From Lineus longissimus (lineage: Eukaryota; Nemertea; Pilidiophora; Heteronemertea; Lineidae), in assembly GCF_910592395.1 (NCBI RefSeq), contig NC_088315.1, forward strand, positions 6,140,501 to 6,204,500: DNA of 64,000 bases, written 5' to 3'. Made by a program: the position numbers and the translations under genes. The notes beneath the pieces were generated by a model. The model made no database searches and had not been told where the DNA came from. It saw only the letters and a list, made by a program, of their open reading frames with translations. Below, piece by piece: positions 24,124 to 35,200 of this stretch (the first letter of the stretch is position 1; every line of letters starts with the position of its first letter).

Positions 24124-27100
24124 ACGACGGACGCCACGGTATGGGATAAGCTCACCTCTGCTAAGAGGTGAGCTAAAAAAGCAAGTTAAAGTTTAGGGTT
24201 TATAGTTTGATATCAACTATGGTCGAGGTTTATATCATTCATCCATTTCTGCAGCATTTTTTGACTTCAATCCATAGCCTTCAACCTGCTGCAGTAGCCT
24301 ACGAGGTCTTGGTTGTCATCACCACAGTTTTGGACCATCTGATCTGATAAGCACCAAAGGTTAGTGCTACTCGATACTTATAATGTATTTTCTGTCAACC
24401 TACCTGTTTGGGCATGAGTGGGTTGATAATTGGCATGTCGCCCTCGTTCCGCTCATTTGGCAACGGCGCCAATGGCGGCGTCTGACTGTTATTCTGAACC
24501 TGTGCAGACATCGGTAACATGCTTGGCGTCCCGGGTTTGAACATCATGAAGTTCTTGGCCGGTCTGAGGTTGATCTCACCCTCGCCTGACCCGACTTTCT
24601 TCATGAACCGTGGGGGCAAGTCTCGATTCTGGAGTTAGAAGTAGCATGTTACAAAGGGTCATAGTAATCCTGACAGAGAGGTGCCAATCCTGCCAAAACC
24701 TCATTAGATATTACAATATCAAGAATGCTAAACACAGTAATACTGAACAGTGTTCCTCACATGGTTTCGACTGATCTCCACTGGGATTTATGAGTGGGAG
24801 TTATGAGTGGGAGTGGGAGTTCTTGAATATCTTACTTCTTTGAAACTCTCCTTTATAGATTCTGAGAAAGAGAAAATGCAATATACAGGTGTACTTTTTA
24901 TCAAACTCCCCCAAAGTCAATGATTCAGAGCAAGCATACTTACTGGTTTTTGTTGTGGTTGTGGCTGCTGTTGTTGTTGTTGACTGTTCGTGTTCTGTTG
25001 TTGATCGAAGTCCTGATTCTGGTTATTGTATTGTCCAGGTTGAGGCGAGTGATTATTGAACTGTCCTGGTGACCCCCGGTGGTCGTTATGATTCTGACCA
25101 CCGCGCCCGCGATAATTGCCGCCTCGATTCTGTTGTTGTTGTTGGTAATTTCCGCGTTCTCGTTCTCCTCTGTCACTTCGATCACTGCGGTCTCCACCAT
25201 TTGAACTACCTTCCTGGCGCTGTTTCCCGTAGTTAGGAAAGAAGCCTGAAATAAAAGTTCATTTGTAACGCAACATCAAATCGGAACTACTAAGGAGGAG
25301 GTCCTCTGGGATCTCATCCGATGAATTCAAATTCAGTTTACTTTACGATCCATGATGTTACAATAAAACCATCTTCCTACCTTGATTTCTATTTCTGCCC
25401 ATGTTGTTATTGTCAAATGCTGGGTTGTACCCATCCATAGTAATAACGCCTGGGCCGGTGCCCATTCCAGCTGTATCTGAAATAGGAGAAGAACAACGTC
25501 TGTCAGCTCCAAGGGTGTAGTGCATAAAGAGGTTCTGCAGTACCATTATGGTAAGCTCACTAAAGGACTAAAGGTGTTGCATATCTTCCAGCCATACTAT
25601 CACAATGACGACAATCAAAACACCTACCCATCATACCCGGAGTGAAGGCATCAAGCATGCCTATCCCTCCTCGCTGTGTCTGTCCTGGCATCCCATTCCG
25701 TCCAAACAGATTCCCAGAGCTGCGTACAGGATTACTTGAGGGGGGCTGCAAGTAAATCCCAAAGTCTCGTGCAGCCTCCTCCCTAATCTGTTGGATTGTC
25801 CTCGGAGCATTGTCAACCAAATTCTTGCGTGGCACCCACTGAAAACGTATTAAGCAGTAATGAGTGATTCGGTAAACAAAAAGCCATCACAAATTGTGCC
25901 TTCCCCATCCCCGCACCGGTGCAGTGTATTCATATGCTGTCATTACCAACATACACTTTCATTTTATAAACCTGCTGACAAGGACATCTATGTGCAAGTG
26001 CAATACACAGACAAGCAAGCAAGTTTTTTGAAAGGCATTCATCGTTTTTTATATGACTTCCATGATGGTTTGAGCTTTTTGGTACATCGTATATATTTTA
26101 AAATCTCAAAATAGCCCAGTTCTGTAAGAGGCAACACCTACATGTATTCAGAGATTTGGATTCCTTACCTTGCACCTCCTAAGATCCACTATGTCCTGCA
26201 GCATGAAACGGTTGCGTGCAGGCAGGAGTGGGTTCATTGCAAACCCTTGGATACGGGTAAAGTATTGATCCATCCATGACTGAAAACACAAAAGGAATTC
26301 TGAATAATTTTAAATTGTTAAGTAATACTAATAGTAATGAATCCATTTTCAGCAGGCATGTGTCCAGAGTGGATGCCCAGATACCGTATTTAGGCACATT
26401 AAAAAAAAATCTCAATCAGTTTGAAATTATTAAATTAATAAGAATATTGTTGGTGTCCAACAGTATAGATAAAACAGCACTTGAGTTCTGAGAAGCAAAT
26501 CATAACTTAGATCTAGACTCTAAACGATTCTGACATTGTCAATATCTAACCCATGGCAATAATGCTGAGCTGAGCTGTAATTTTTTACTTTCAAAGAGTC
26601 ACAAAGTAGGAGGCAGAGTTGCAAGAACCATGGTAATTTTTGGGCCTACCATCTACGACAGTTCAGAGTTCAGACATCAGGCTTACCTTCGCCTTATTGG
26701 TGTCAAGGCGTCGGCCAACTGTGCGCATTATCTGACAGAGGCATTCCAAGTCCTCTGCCATATCCTGCACCCCAGTTCGTCTTTTCTTCTCCAAAAGCTG
26801 CTTAATGCATTTATGTAAAATCCCCTCGTGTAACATCTCCAATTTGCCAAGTTCACCTGAAAAGCAGAAATGCCACGGACACATCACAAAATGGCTTCCA
26901 TTTTATATAAAGTTCAGCGACTTACTTGAATGTTGGAAAAAAGGCCAACCTATTTCATGCAAAAAGGTTATGATTGCCATTATTCCTAATGAGAGAACCA
27001 GCTAGACCTTGCTGAGGGATGGTCCATAATTATTAATGTGTTTCACAATCTGAACACCCTCTTCTAAATTTCCAGAAGAAACACTCTTATTCAACTGCAT

Positions 27101-30090
27101 TCAGCTGACAACTAACAGGGCTCATCACAACAAGCAACCCTTTGACTTCCCAATCATGAGGCGGCTGCCTTTCCACTTGGCTGTAACAATCGCACACAAA
27201 AACGCCATATTGAGTGTTGAATGCATACTTACCAATAAATTTGATGTTCCCGAGCATCTTCTTCTTGGCAATTTGGTACTGTTCATGTTCTTCATCACTG
27301 AATGGGCCTTCCAGCTTATCATAAGCTGAAACGAATCAGATTTGCCTCTCTCAGTCAACTAATGATTTCATAGTACGGGTGTATGTAATAAAGAGTGAAA
27401 CAGTCCTCTTCATTATGGCATTAAGTCATCATAGTTCAGGACAAGACCATGGAGCTTCGAACAATGACCGAGTTTGCCATGTGGGCACTTAATTTTCCCC
27501 AGTGATGTGCTGGTCACACATGTCACATGAAGCACACAATCAATAACCAACTCCCTTCAAACATTTTCAGTTATGTGTGAAAAGTTGCTTCATAAATAGT
27601 GCCCATACATCATTCCTTTGTGATTCATTGGAATAGGCCTTGGTCTATGATGAGGTCACCCGTTGAGGTGTTATTAAGATCAATCAATATATCCTTACCT
27701 TCCCGAGCCCGGGATCTGTTTTCGAATTCATCTTGGCACTTGTTCAACAACAAGCGCCGAAAGGTCTGAAGAGACAGAGGATGACCAACATTAGTAAGGA
27801 GCCAATGCAATGAATATCATATCAATTTACGAAATCAAGGAAGGACAGAATTGGATACACCACTTTGTATTGGAAAGACATGTCAAAGCTAATTTGTCCC
27901 CCCCCCCTCACACACACACACAGTTGACAGACCTCAGAAAACACACCAAAACACAAAGTGGGTAGACAGGTACTTTTTTATGGTTTGTACGTCAGCAGGC
28001 CAGCATGAACAATGCGATAGGCAATCAGTGAAAATTATTATTTTGATAAGTGAATCTGTTTTAACAATCACCATATGGTAATAATACCTTGGTAATCAAA
28101 GTCTCCTCTAACACATCCCATTAGAGCATATCTTTCTATCAACACTAACGACTCTCCTATTCGTATTATGTATTAACAGCACAATCATTACAAAACTGGA
28201 CTCTGATATTTAGCAAAAAATGTCAATAATGTTGCCACGACAACCATATACCATACCAACATAATGGTGTCAGGTTACTTCACAACTCAAGGATGTGCTG
28301 CAGCTGGAAAATTACTTCCATAGCTATTTTAAGATAATCGACTGATTTTGCCTATGAACTTGTCTATGAACAGACATAGCCTGGGGCCACAGTTGGATAA
28401 AGTGTACCACCTACACGAAGGGGTCCCACCTCTCGCGTTTGATGTAAAGAGAATCAGTATTGAATCATCCGAAATGCCTCACATTCGGTTCAAGTTTGGT
28501 TACTCACAGTTGGTCTACTCACAGTTATAGTAGAATCTGGAGGCTCGAAGTTTGGCGCATCCTCACATAGACGGTGACATAGTTGAGCGTAAAGGCTACT
28601 GTACTTGGGCTCATCAAGAGCCTTCTCAAAAATCTGGAAGGAAAAACAAGAGCTTTGATATCTCCAATGCGAGAAAGTCTGATACATGGTAAGATCCAAA
28701 CAGAGCACACAACACCCAGCTATTTCCAGTGTCAATGACTGTAAAGCAGAATTTTGGAGACTGTGAATCCTATTGTGGTGGTCTCCTCCTTGGTAAAAGA
28801 CAGGAGTCACTCGGCCACTAACCAACTGGTCTCTACTCCAAATTGTGAATGTTAGTTGGGTGCCACTCAAGAGGAAAATGAAGCGGCCTACTTACCAACA
28901 AAATGATTCCCTTCAGAATCAGCTTTGACTCGATGCCTACATTAAGAAGTTCAAGGCTTAACTTATCGAACTTATCAGGAGTAAGTTTATTGAGAATCCT
29001 GAAAAGAAATACATTTTTGTACAGACATATTTACAACATAGTAACACAAATAATGACATCACAAAACAGGACTGTTCTGTCTGTTTATCCATGTCTTGTA
29101 AGGGGGCCTCATTTGAGTTGACTGAGATTGAGAAGTGGTTTTTCAGTACAAACAATGTCAATGGTATGGCAAAAGGTCCACAAGGAGCAATAGAACATTC
29201 ATTGATGATGATAAGACTTAACAAGTTGCGAGACAGACTCAATTTCTTTTATATTATGTAATTATGAAAGAGAACAAAATGAAGAAAAAAATGTTTTACT
29301 CACCCACGGACACGTCTAAATACAGAGTCATTTCTGTCGTCATTTGCTGTACCTGACTCCCGTTTAGCAACAACATTGCTTGGTGGCACCCATCTTTGGT
29401 TAGCTGGATTAGGGGAAGCGGAGTTGGGAGATCTAGAATATTGGGGTGGTCTCTCGTCCCTGAAATATGAACACAAAGATTGTTGATTAAGATGGCACAA
29501 AGACTATAAAGAAGATAAATGACATTCCTTTGACAATCATAAAGCTCGGGTAGCTTGTAATCAAGTATGCTTTGTACACGTACCTGCTTCTCCAGTTTCC
29601 ACTTGCACTTCCAGTTTCTGTTCTCATTACACCTACTAGTATTCTGTACATTAACAGGAACACAGTTGGCGAGTACAAAGTCCACTGCAGACTGATTGTG
29701 AAGCAAGTTGTCTAACTTATTATATCCAGAAACTGAGTAACTGACAGCGACAGGTTTCAGTTTGGCTGAGACAAGACAATGGATTAGTTGACATGATTGC
29801 AATTACATCATATAGCTTGGCCCAAGCAGAGCATACAAATCAGTGAACTGACATCATTATGCTCTGTGAATAATGAAGCTGATGAAAACAAATAACAGTA
29901 ATTAAGGCCTGGATAGCCACTCACTAGAGTCACTATGGTTGTCGACTTAGTTTACCAAAAGCTCTGGACAAGTCTCAGCAGCAGAGTAAGAAGATGTGCC
30001 AGATTCATTCGCTTATCTGATTATCGTACGGATTACTCACCTTCCTCCCACACGTCGAGAAGCACCACCCTGTCCTCTCTGGTAGTCCAG
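19887..30090 (-). CDS. EIF4G2: Translation factor EIF4G2/DAP5/NAT1, 21 coding exons, CUG start
   Basis: Exons: 30090-30041, 29643-29584, 29459-29304, 28998-28896, 28633-28523 (or to 28508), 27765-27699, 27325-27233, 26856-26687, 26279-26169, 25838-25628, 25476-25381, 25245-24944, 24628-24404, 22984-22806, 22514-22382, 22155-21897, 21494-21290, 21003-20892, 20695-20599, 20252-20131, 19949-19887. They join to 2925 nt, 974 residues; human is 907. The MIF4G domain (about residues 88-310) shows GILNKLTPDKFDKL, LDEPKYSSLYAQLC, MLGNIKFIG and EDLECLCQIMRTVG. A Q/N/RGG-rich linker follows (410-510), then MA3 (about 590-720) and W2 (about 775-970), with FLHDHAELQVSVLYALQVH, GMLLRFFMYFYDLEI and an acidic C-terminus. 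Family members drive cap-independent or alternative initiation through eIF4A and eIF3 and lack the eIF4E-binding site. The N-terminus has no ATG after the in-frame stop at 30117-30115. CTG at 30090 is chosen by alignment to the vertebrate GUG start. Exon 2 (29643-29584) is the least certain exon. Confidence 0.96.
21646..21823. mobile_element. Pogo/Tigger-like MITE in EIF4G2 intron 16
   Basis: Begins CAGTGGAACCTC and ends GAGGTTCTACTG, flanked by TA on both sides, the target duplication of Tc1/mariner-pogo elements. Internal copies of CCTCTCTATTAAGGACA recur in both orientations. It is 178 bp and non-coding. Confidence 0.8.
23150..24180. repeat. Interspersed repeat of about 300-bp units with GAC tract and hairpin end
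   Basis: Three diverged units share the box TTTGACCTCTGTGACCTTGA, near 23172, 23486 and 23787 (spacings 314 and 301 bp). Each unit has TTGGCCCCCTGGTGG-like and TGAGATCACCTGAC-like segments. The array ends in a (GAC)n-rich stretch at 24060-24130, a hairpin AGCTCACCTCTGC/AGAGGTGAGCT and AAAAAA. This organisation is familiar from lophotrochozoan genomes. It sits in intron 13 of EIF4G2. Confidence 0.75.
24060..24132. repeat. GAC-rich microsatellite
   Basis: GACGACGG variants around about twelve uninterrupted GAC-type triplets. It forms the penultimate segment of the surrounding interspersed repeat. Confidence 0.9.
28508..28523 (-). other. EIF4G2: Tandem in-frame splice donors of EIF4G2 exon 5
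   Basis: The minus strand carries AACTGTGAGTA twice, 15 nt apart, with donors after 28523 and after 28508. Both leave the exon in phase 0, so the longer form only adds VSRPT before the TFRRLLL exon. Neither option breaks the MIF4G domain. The sequence alone does not show which is used. Confidence 0.7.
30088..30090 (-). promoter_or_regulatory. EIF4G2: Probable CUG initiation codon of EIF4G2
   Basis: On the minus strand the frame reads TGA (30117-30115), eight codons without ATG, then ATA CTG GAC. The CTG has A at -3 and G at +4, a favourable context. Seven codons from CTG onward precede Gly-Gly-Ala-Ser-Arg. In the human protein, as I recall it, the GUG-initiated Met is also exactly seven residues before GGASR. 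The leader seems to belong to the same exon, whose acceptor would be at 30143. Confidence 0.7.
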
Positions 30091-32237
30091 TATTCTGGTA
30101 GATGTGGCAACCGCTCAGAAGAAAAGGGGAATATAAAATAACCTGAAAACAAAGACGGAATAAACTTGAAATTCTTCTCCTTCAATGAGTTCACTCCTTC
30201 AGTTGATCCTGGATCATTGGATGTACTCAAATTACTAGTATCAGTATCTGGAGATGGGTAGGCACTTCAATTTAATTAGCCTTGATACACAACCAGTTCA
30301 TTTTGGGTACGTCGGGCAGGCCAAGCTGGGTTGCTTCAATGGCTACATTCAGATTCATCAAGGACGATCTTGAACTCTAGTTCGAGAAAGACAAACCAGA
30401 ACAAAAAACCCAGAAGCACTCTCGATCAGAACACGTCATGTCAGAAGGCCTAAGCCACCTACGGACACTGCCTTCGCCGGCACGCCGCACGGGTTTACAA
30501 TTCCCCCCCGGGGGCCGAACAAACTTGGTCGAAATCGTCCACGCAGACGTCGAAGTGACGTACAGATGAGAGTTCAACTTCCTTCTAAATTTTGTATTAA
30601 AACATCCATGGTGGTGTTAACATCATGTTAACTATCAACGTGAGTTGGCCTACTCAAGCATGTCAAGATGTACATGATTCACGCAGAAACACAAAACATA
30701 GTGTATTATGTACACAAACACTACAACCAAGCAATCAACACAAAAGAAATCCGGATCAGGATTGTGAAAAATGTTGAACTTTGGGTTGTAAATAAAGCTA
30801 CTTTCCGATACAAAGATTGCAATCAGACAGCACTAAACAAAGTGGAAATATGTATATTTTACATGGTTATTGGTAAACAGCAAATAAAATGAGGAAAAAT
30901 AGAGAAATTATGACATTTTCTTACCCTTTTTCACGGCAACAAAAGTAAAAATATGGAGGTTGCGAAATTGTCGTAGAGCAATCCCACAATCCTCTCTAAT
31001 TGGGGGTTTCCGGTCGCTGAAAAGATTGTGCTGCTATCTAATGTCAAAATGACGAACTGAAAAAGTGTCCTGTGTCCTTCGCTTTTGGGAGAAATGGTTG
31101 TGTCGAACAAGCAAGCCTATACCAGGTCTATGTCCTCATGGCTTAAATGAAGAAATCGTTGAGGCTTTGATAATTAATTGCAATGCCTGCTGTAGAAAAT
31201 CCAGCAGGCTGTTGCCAGTATTGAGAGTGTTACTACCTGGGAACCTCAGGTCGCAATGTCACAACCTGTCGAGCCTTCATCAATTTGCAAGATCCGAGAG
31301 GACTATTGAATAATTATTATTGTAACCAGTAATAGTTGATTACATAATAGCCAAGTATTAGTCAAGCAAGTGGGGCGAATAGACATGCCAAAGATATCTG
31401 ATACCCATGTCACATCATGTCTTTGCATCTTATTGGCTCATGTAGTCACAACCAAGTCTGCCAAGTCAGTCGACTGATATTTGAACCGTAATGCAGGAGC
31501 ATCAAAAGGACACCACATATGAACCCTGGGAACAAAACAGAGATTCGATGGTGTCAGATGATACAGTGACAGTAGCCGGGTTGTATATGAGAAGATGGTG
31601 GCATTTGTAGACCACCAGGTGGTTTTGCTGGTTTGTTTATATAGCAAATATATGCAATTATGTGCAAAAAATCAACAACAGAATTATGCTCAACATCAAT
31701 TATAACTTTAATGACTCTAATGTACACTCATTGGTACAAGTTATATACAATAATTATGTACTACCAAAATAGCATACTTTCATAAATAATTCTTCAACTA
31801 ATCAACCAATAAAAGACATCGACATGGACTTGAATTTCTCAGAAGCACTGCTGTACGTGTTGCTTGTCTTGAGATATCAAAAATGCCCTAAGGTCTAAGA
31901 TTAAGAAGCCATTTGCCAAGAACAGCAGTTTCACTGAGCGCAAGCACCCATTATTAAGTATCGATGCTTTATGCATTAGACTGTTAGTGGATGACGCCAT
32001 TGGCACCAATTTTTTTTACCTGGTACAACCTGGTAAGTACAAACAAAATTACTGGGTTCTTGCAGTATACAGAGAATTTCTGGATGTAATGTACAACTGT
32101 TTTCCTAATGTATTACATACAAACTGACCATCACTTGGCCATCCACTGCTTCACGAAAGGGAGCACAATATAAGTTTTAAAACATTGCAAACATGCATTT
32201 CTGTATGATTGGTTAGATATTCATTAGTCTTTTAATC
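30091..32237. other. Intergenic: EIF4G2 leader/promoter and PDHX 3' flank
   Basis: 30091-30142 reads as EIF4G2 5' UTR after an acceptor (TTGTTTTCAG). A non-coding first exon could end at a strong minus-strand donor near 30931 (GG|GTAAGA). 30440-30590 is GC- and CpG-rich and is another promoter candidate. Nearer 32238, ATTAAA on the minus strand (about 31707) could serve PDHX. No other gene was seen. Confidence 0.45.
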
Positions 32238-35200
32238 TCATGAGAACTGTTCTGCTTGCTCCTTGCGATGACGTTTTCCTCCAACTAGCATTTTGAAGGG
32301 ATTCTCCATTAAATCTCTAAATTCTTCCAGATATTCTGCAGCGAGTAAGTCATCTACTATCCTGGCATCTGACGACAGTGTGACGGTCATCATCGTCTTG
32401 GGTTTCCCATTTGTGTCAAGTTCAAGTGTTGATGTACCTATTGCCATGATACTCGCTTGTGGTGGGTTGATTACAGCTGAGAACTCTGTGATGCCAAACA
32501 TACCAAGATTTGAGATCCTGAAGAAAAAAATTCAAAAAAACTTGTGAAAATCTCACAATGACAAATCCGAAGTTAGTTTGTGCGCATCAGTTTTGTTCCA
32601 AAATGAGCCTCATCATGACAGGCAATTTGTGACACGACATATATGGATGAATGGAGTACAAACTGACGTCTTCATAACATTACAAAGTCATAATTACATG
32701 TATGATATCCTGCAGATCAATTCCCAAATGAGAGGATACATTTAAGTTGCCATTTTCTTTCCCAAAAGCTTTCCAACCTCAGAAATACAGAGACGGGAAA
32801 CAGCCAGATAAAGATCTTGCTGAAGGTTTCTGGTCACTTATATGCAATAATATTGTATTCATAAATGCACAAGCAAGCTTTATCATCATTCTGTGAAAGT
32901 TACAGATCTGTACTTACGTGAATGAACCCCCTTGAAACTCATGAAGTTGAAGTTTACCAATCCTAGCTCTGCCAGCAAGATCTCTCACTTTTTCTGAAAT
33001 GTCCTGTACCCCTAGGCTGGCAGCATCGGTGACAATAGGTGTAATCAGTCCATTATCTGTTGCCACAGCAACTGAGATGTCTACAGCAGCCAGTTGACGT
33101 GGTGCTTCCCCTCCCCATACAGCGTTTACTTCTGGGACGCGCTAAAAAGGACATATATTACATACGGTTTTTAGAATGCAGAATCAATTTCATTGCATTG
33201 CAACCATACGATGATGCACACTGTTCAGTTTATCATAAACATTTTCACAGAATAAGGGTGATGGCATAATCAGCAACAATGGGTGATATGAATAAAGGCT
33301 AGCAAATCCTTTTACTTCAATTTTGTACAGAAAGGCCTAGTGTAAATGTACATGGAGTTTTAGATAAAAGCATTTACTACTCTTTATTCATATCACCCAA
33401 TGAAAAGCCAGAAAAACTTCCAATTTTACACAGCAATTATTCAAATTCAGGATGTCAGTCTGATCACTGATGAGAATGCATTGGAACTACTTCCCTTACT
33501 GATCTCATACAAAACTAGAACTCTGCAACTTACCTTCAATGCAACTGCACAAGCCTTGATTATGAAGTCATTGACAGACACCTTGATACCATCGTTTTTC
33601 AACTGTTTACGTAATTCTATAAGGTTCTTCATATTACAGCTTGTAGTACTATAAGTATGAGGCACTGTTTGCTGAAACAACATCAAATGGATATATAAAC
33701 AAATAGGAGAGAAACTTACTCAGTTGGAAACTTTCAGGACGTTACAGACATCATCGGCCGTCTTCAACTAATACAGACGTAGTGTCTCATAAACAAACTG
33801 CTGATCAGTCTTCCTGGAGGTCAAATCTTCATGAACTTACTCAGTTGAGGAGTTTTGATTGTCATTTACAAGGGTACAAAGAACAGTTCTGATAGGATGG
33901 ACAATCCATTTTGCACTAACAGATTTTCTCTGCTTGAGACTACCAGGCAAAAATTGATAGATTTTTACAAAAATAGGTACTATCAATAACACATTGCTTG
34001 CCTTGACGTAATGTGATGATGTGGTGCAGTGTGATATAGCAATTGTTCCATCCCTACCTTTGACTCGGTCAACCTCTTAGCTATTGTTCGACGCATACTG
34101 GTTAGTTCCTTATCTTCAAAGTCAGCGCCAGCAGGAGGTGGTGGTGGGGAAGCGACCGGCGTTGGAGTCACAGGAGCAGCAGCAGGGACAGGTGCTGCCA
34201 CAGTGGCCGGTTCAGCAACTGGTACAGACACTGGAGCGGTTGTGTGATCTACTGGTTTCAGGTTATTCTCATTCACAAACTTTAAAACATCCCTGCAAAG
34301 ATTACAAACTTTTACAAAATCTTTCACTAATCTTTTCCAGGAGTAGATAAAACTGAAGAATGTCTATATTTAGGTTTGTTTTCGGCTTTGAATGGCAATC
34401 TCCCAAGAGGCTGAAACAGTTCTTTTTACAAAATATAATAATGACATTTACCCTTTCATAACTGTATTACTTGGCCCACTCGGGGTTACATCCTTGATAT
34501 TTATTTGATACATTTCCAGTAGCTGTTTCACAGCTGGTCCAACCAGATGCCTGCAAAGAATAACTTAATCTTTAGCAACCTTTCAAAACAGTTTTGAAAC
34601 TCATTAAAAGGCTATTTTTCTGCAAATTGTTGACGCAGGCTTCTCTTTATTTTGGGAAATTTTAATTCTTGTAACCAAGGGATGCCAAGGGACAACAACA
34701 AAATTCTGATCAAAAGCAATATTATCACTACCTCTCAATTCTAAATTCAAAACCTGAGAATACAACAATTTATGATGTTTTTTAAAAGCATGGATTTACA
34801 GATATGTGACCCCGCACATCAATCCAGGGATTAAGTCGCATTTTGGTCATATTGAGTTAAACATCTCTTCAAATCCCTTAGGCTTCAAGCTTCATTTTGG
34901 TACCACCCCAACTTCATTATCTTATTTGGTTACAAAGTTATGACTGTTTGAAAAACGGCATTTCAACATCTTTCTCTATTAATTCCATTGCTTTTATCCT
35001 TGTTTTCTCAATACTTTCCAATGCGACTTAATCCCTGGTTTGATGTGCGGGGTCACATATGTGACATAATTTTCAATCTTACCCATCTCCATAGAGCTCA
35101 GTCCCGTGAGCTAACGGACTAGTTGGAGCTGCTTTTGATGCTGGACTAGGACTAGCTTCTGCCTCTGTAACAGCTGCTGTTGGAGCAGCTGCATCCACCT

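Noticed and set aside
27348-27432. Possible box C/D snoRNA in an EIF4G2 intron (ATGATGA and CTGA about 80 nt apart on the minus strand)
   Set aside because: Vertebrate EIF4G2 hosts a snoRNA, but no terminal stem pairs the flanks here and the CTGA lies inside the coding exon boundary region.
29296-29802. 168-codon minus-strand open frame
   Set aside because: It overlaps two EIF4G2 exons in a different frame and has no family resemblance.
31065-31313. 82-codon plus-strand frame near the EIF4G2 promoter
   Set aside because: No motif, no supporting splice signals, and no recognised homologue.
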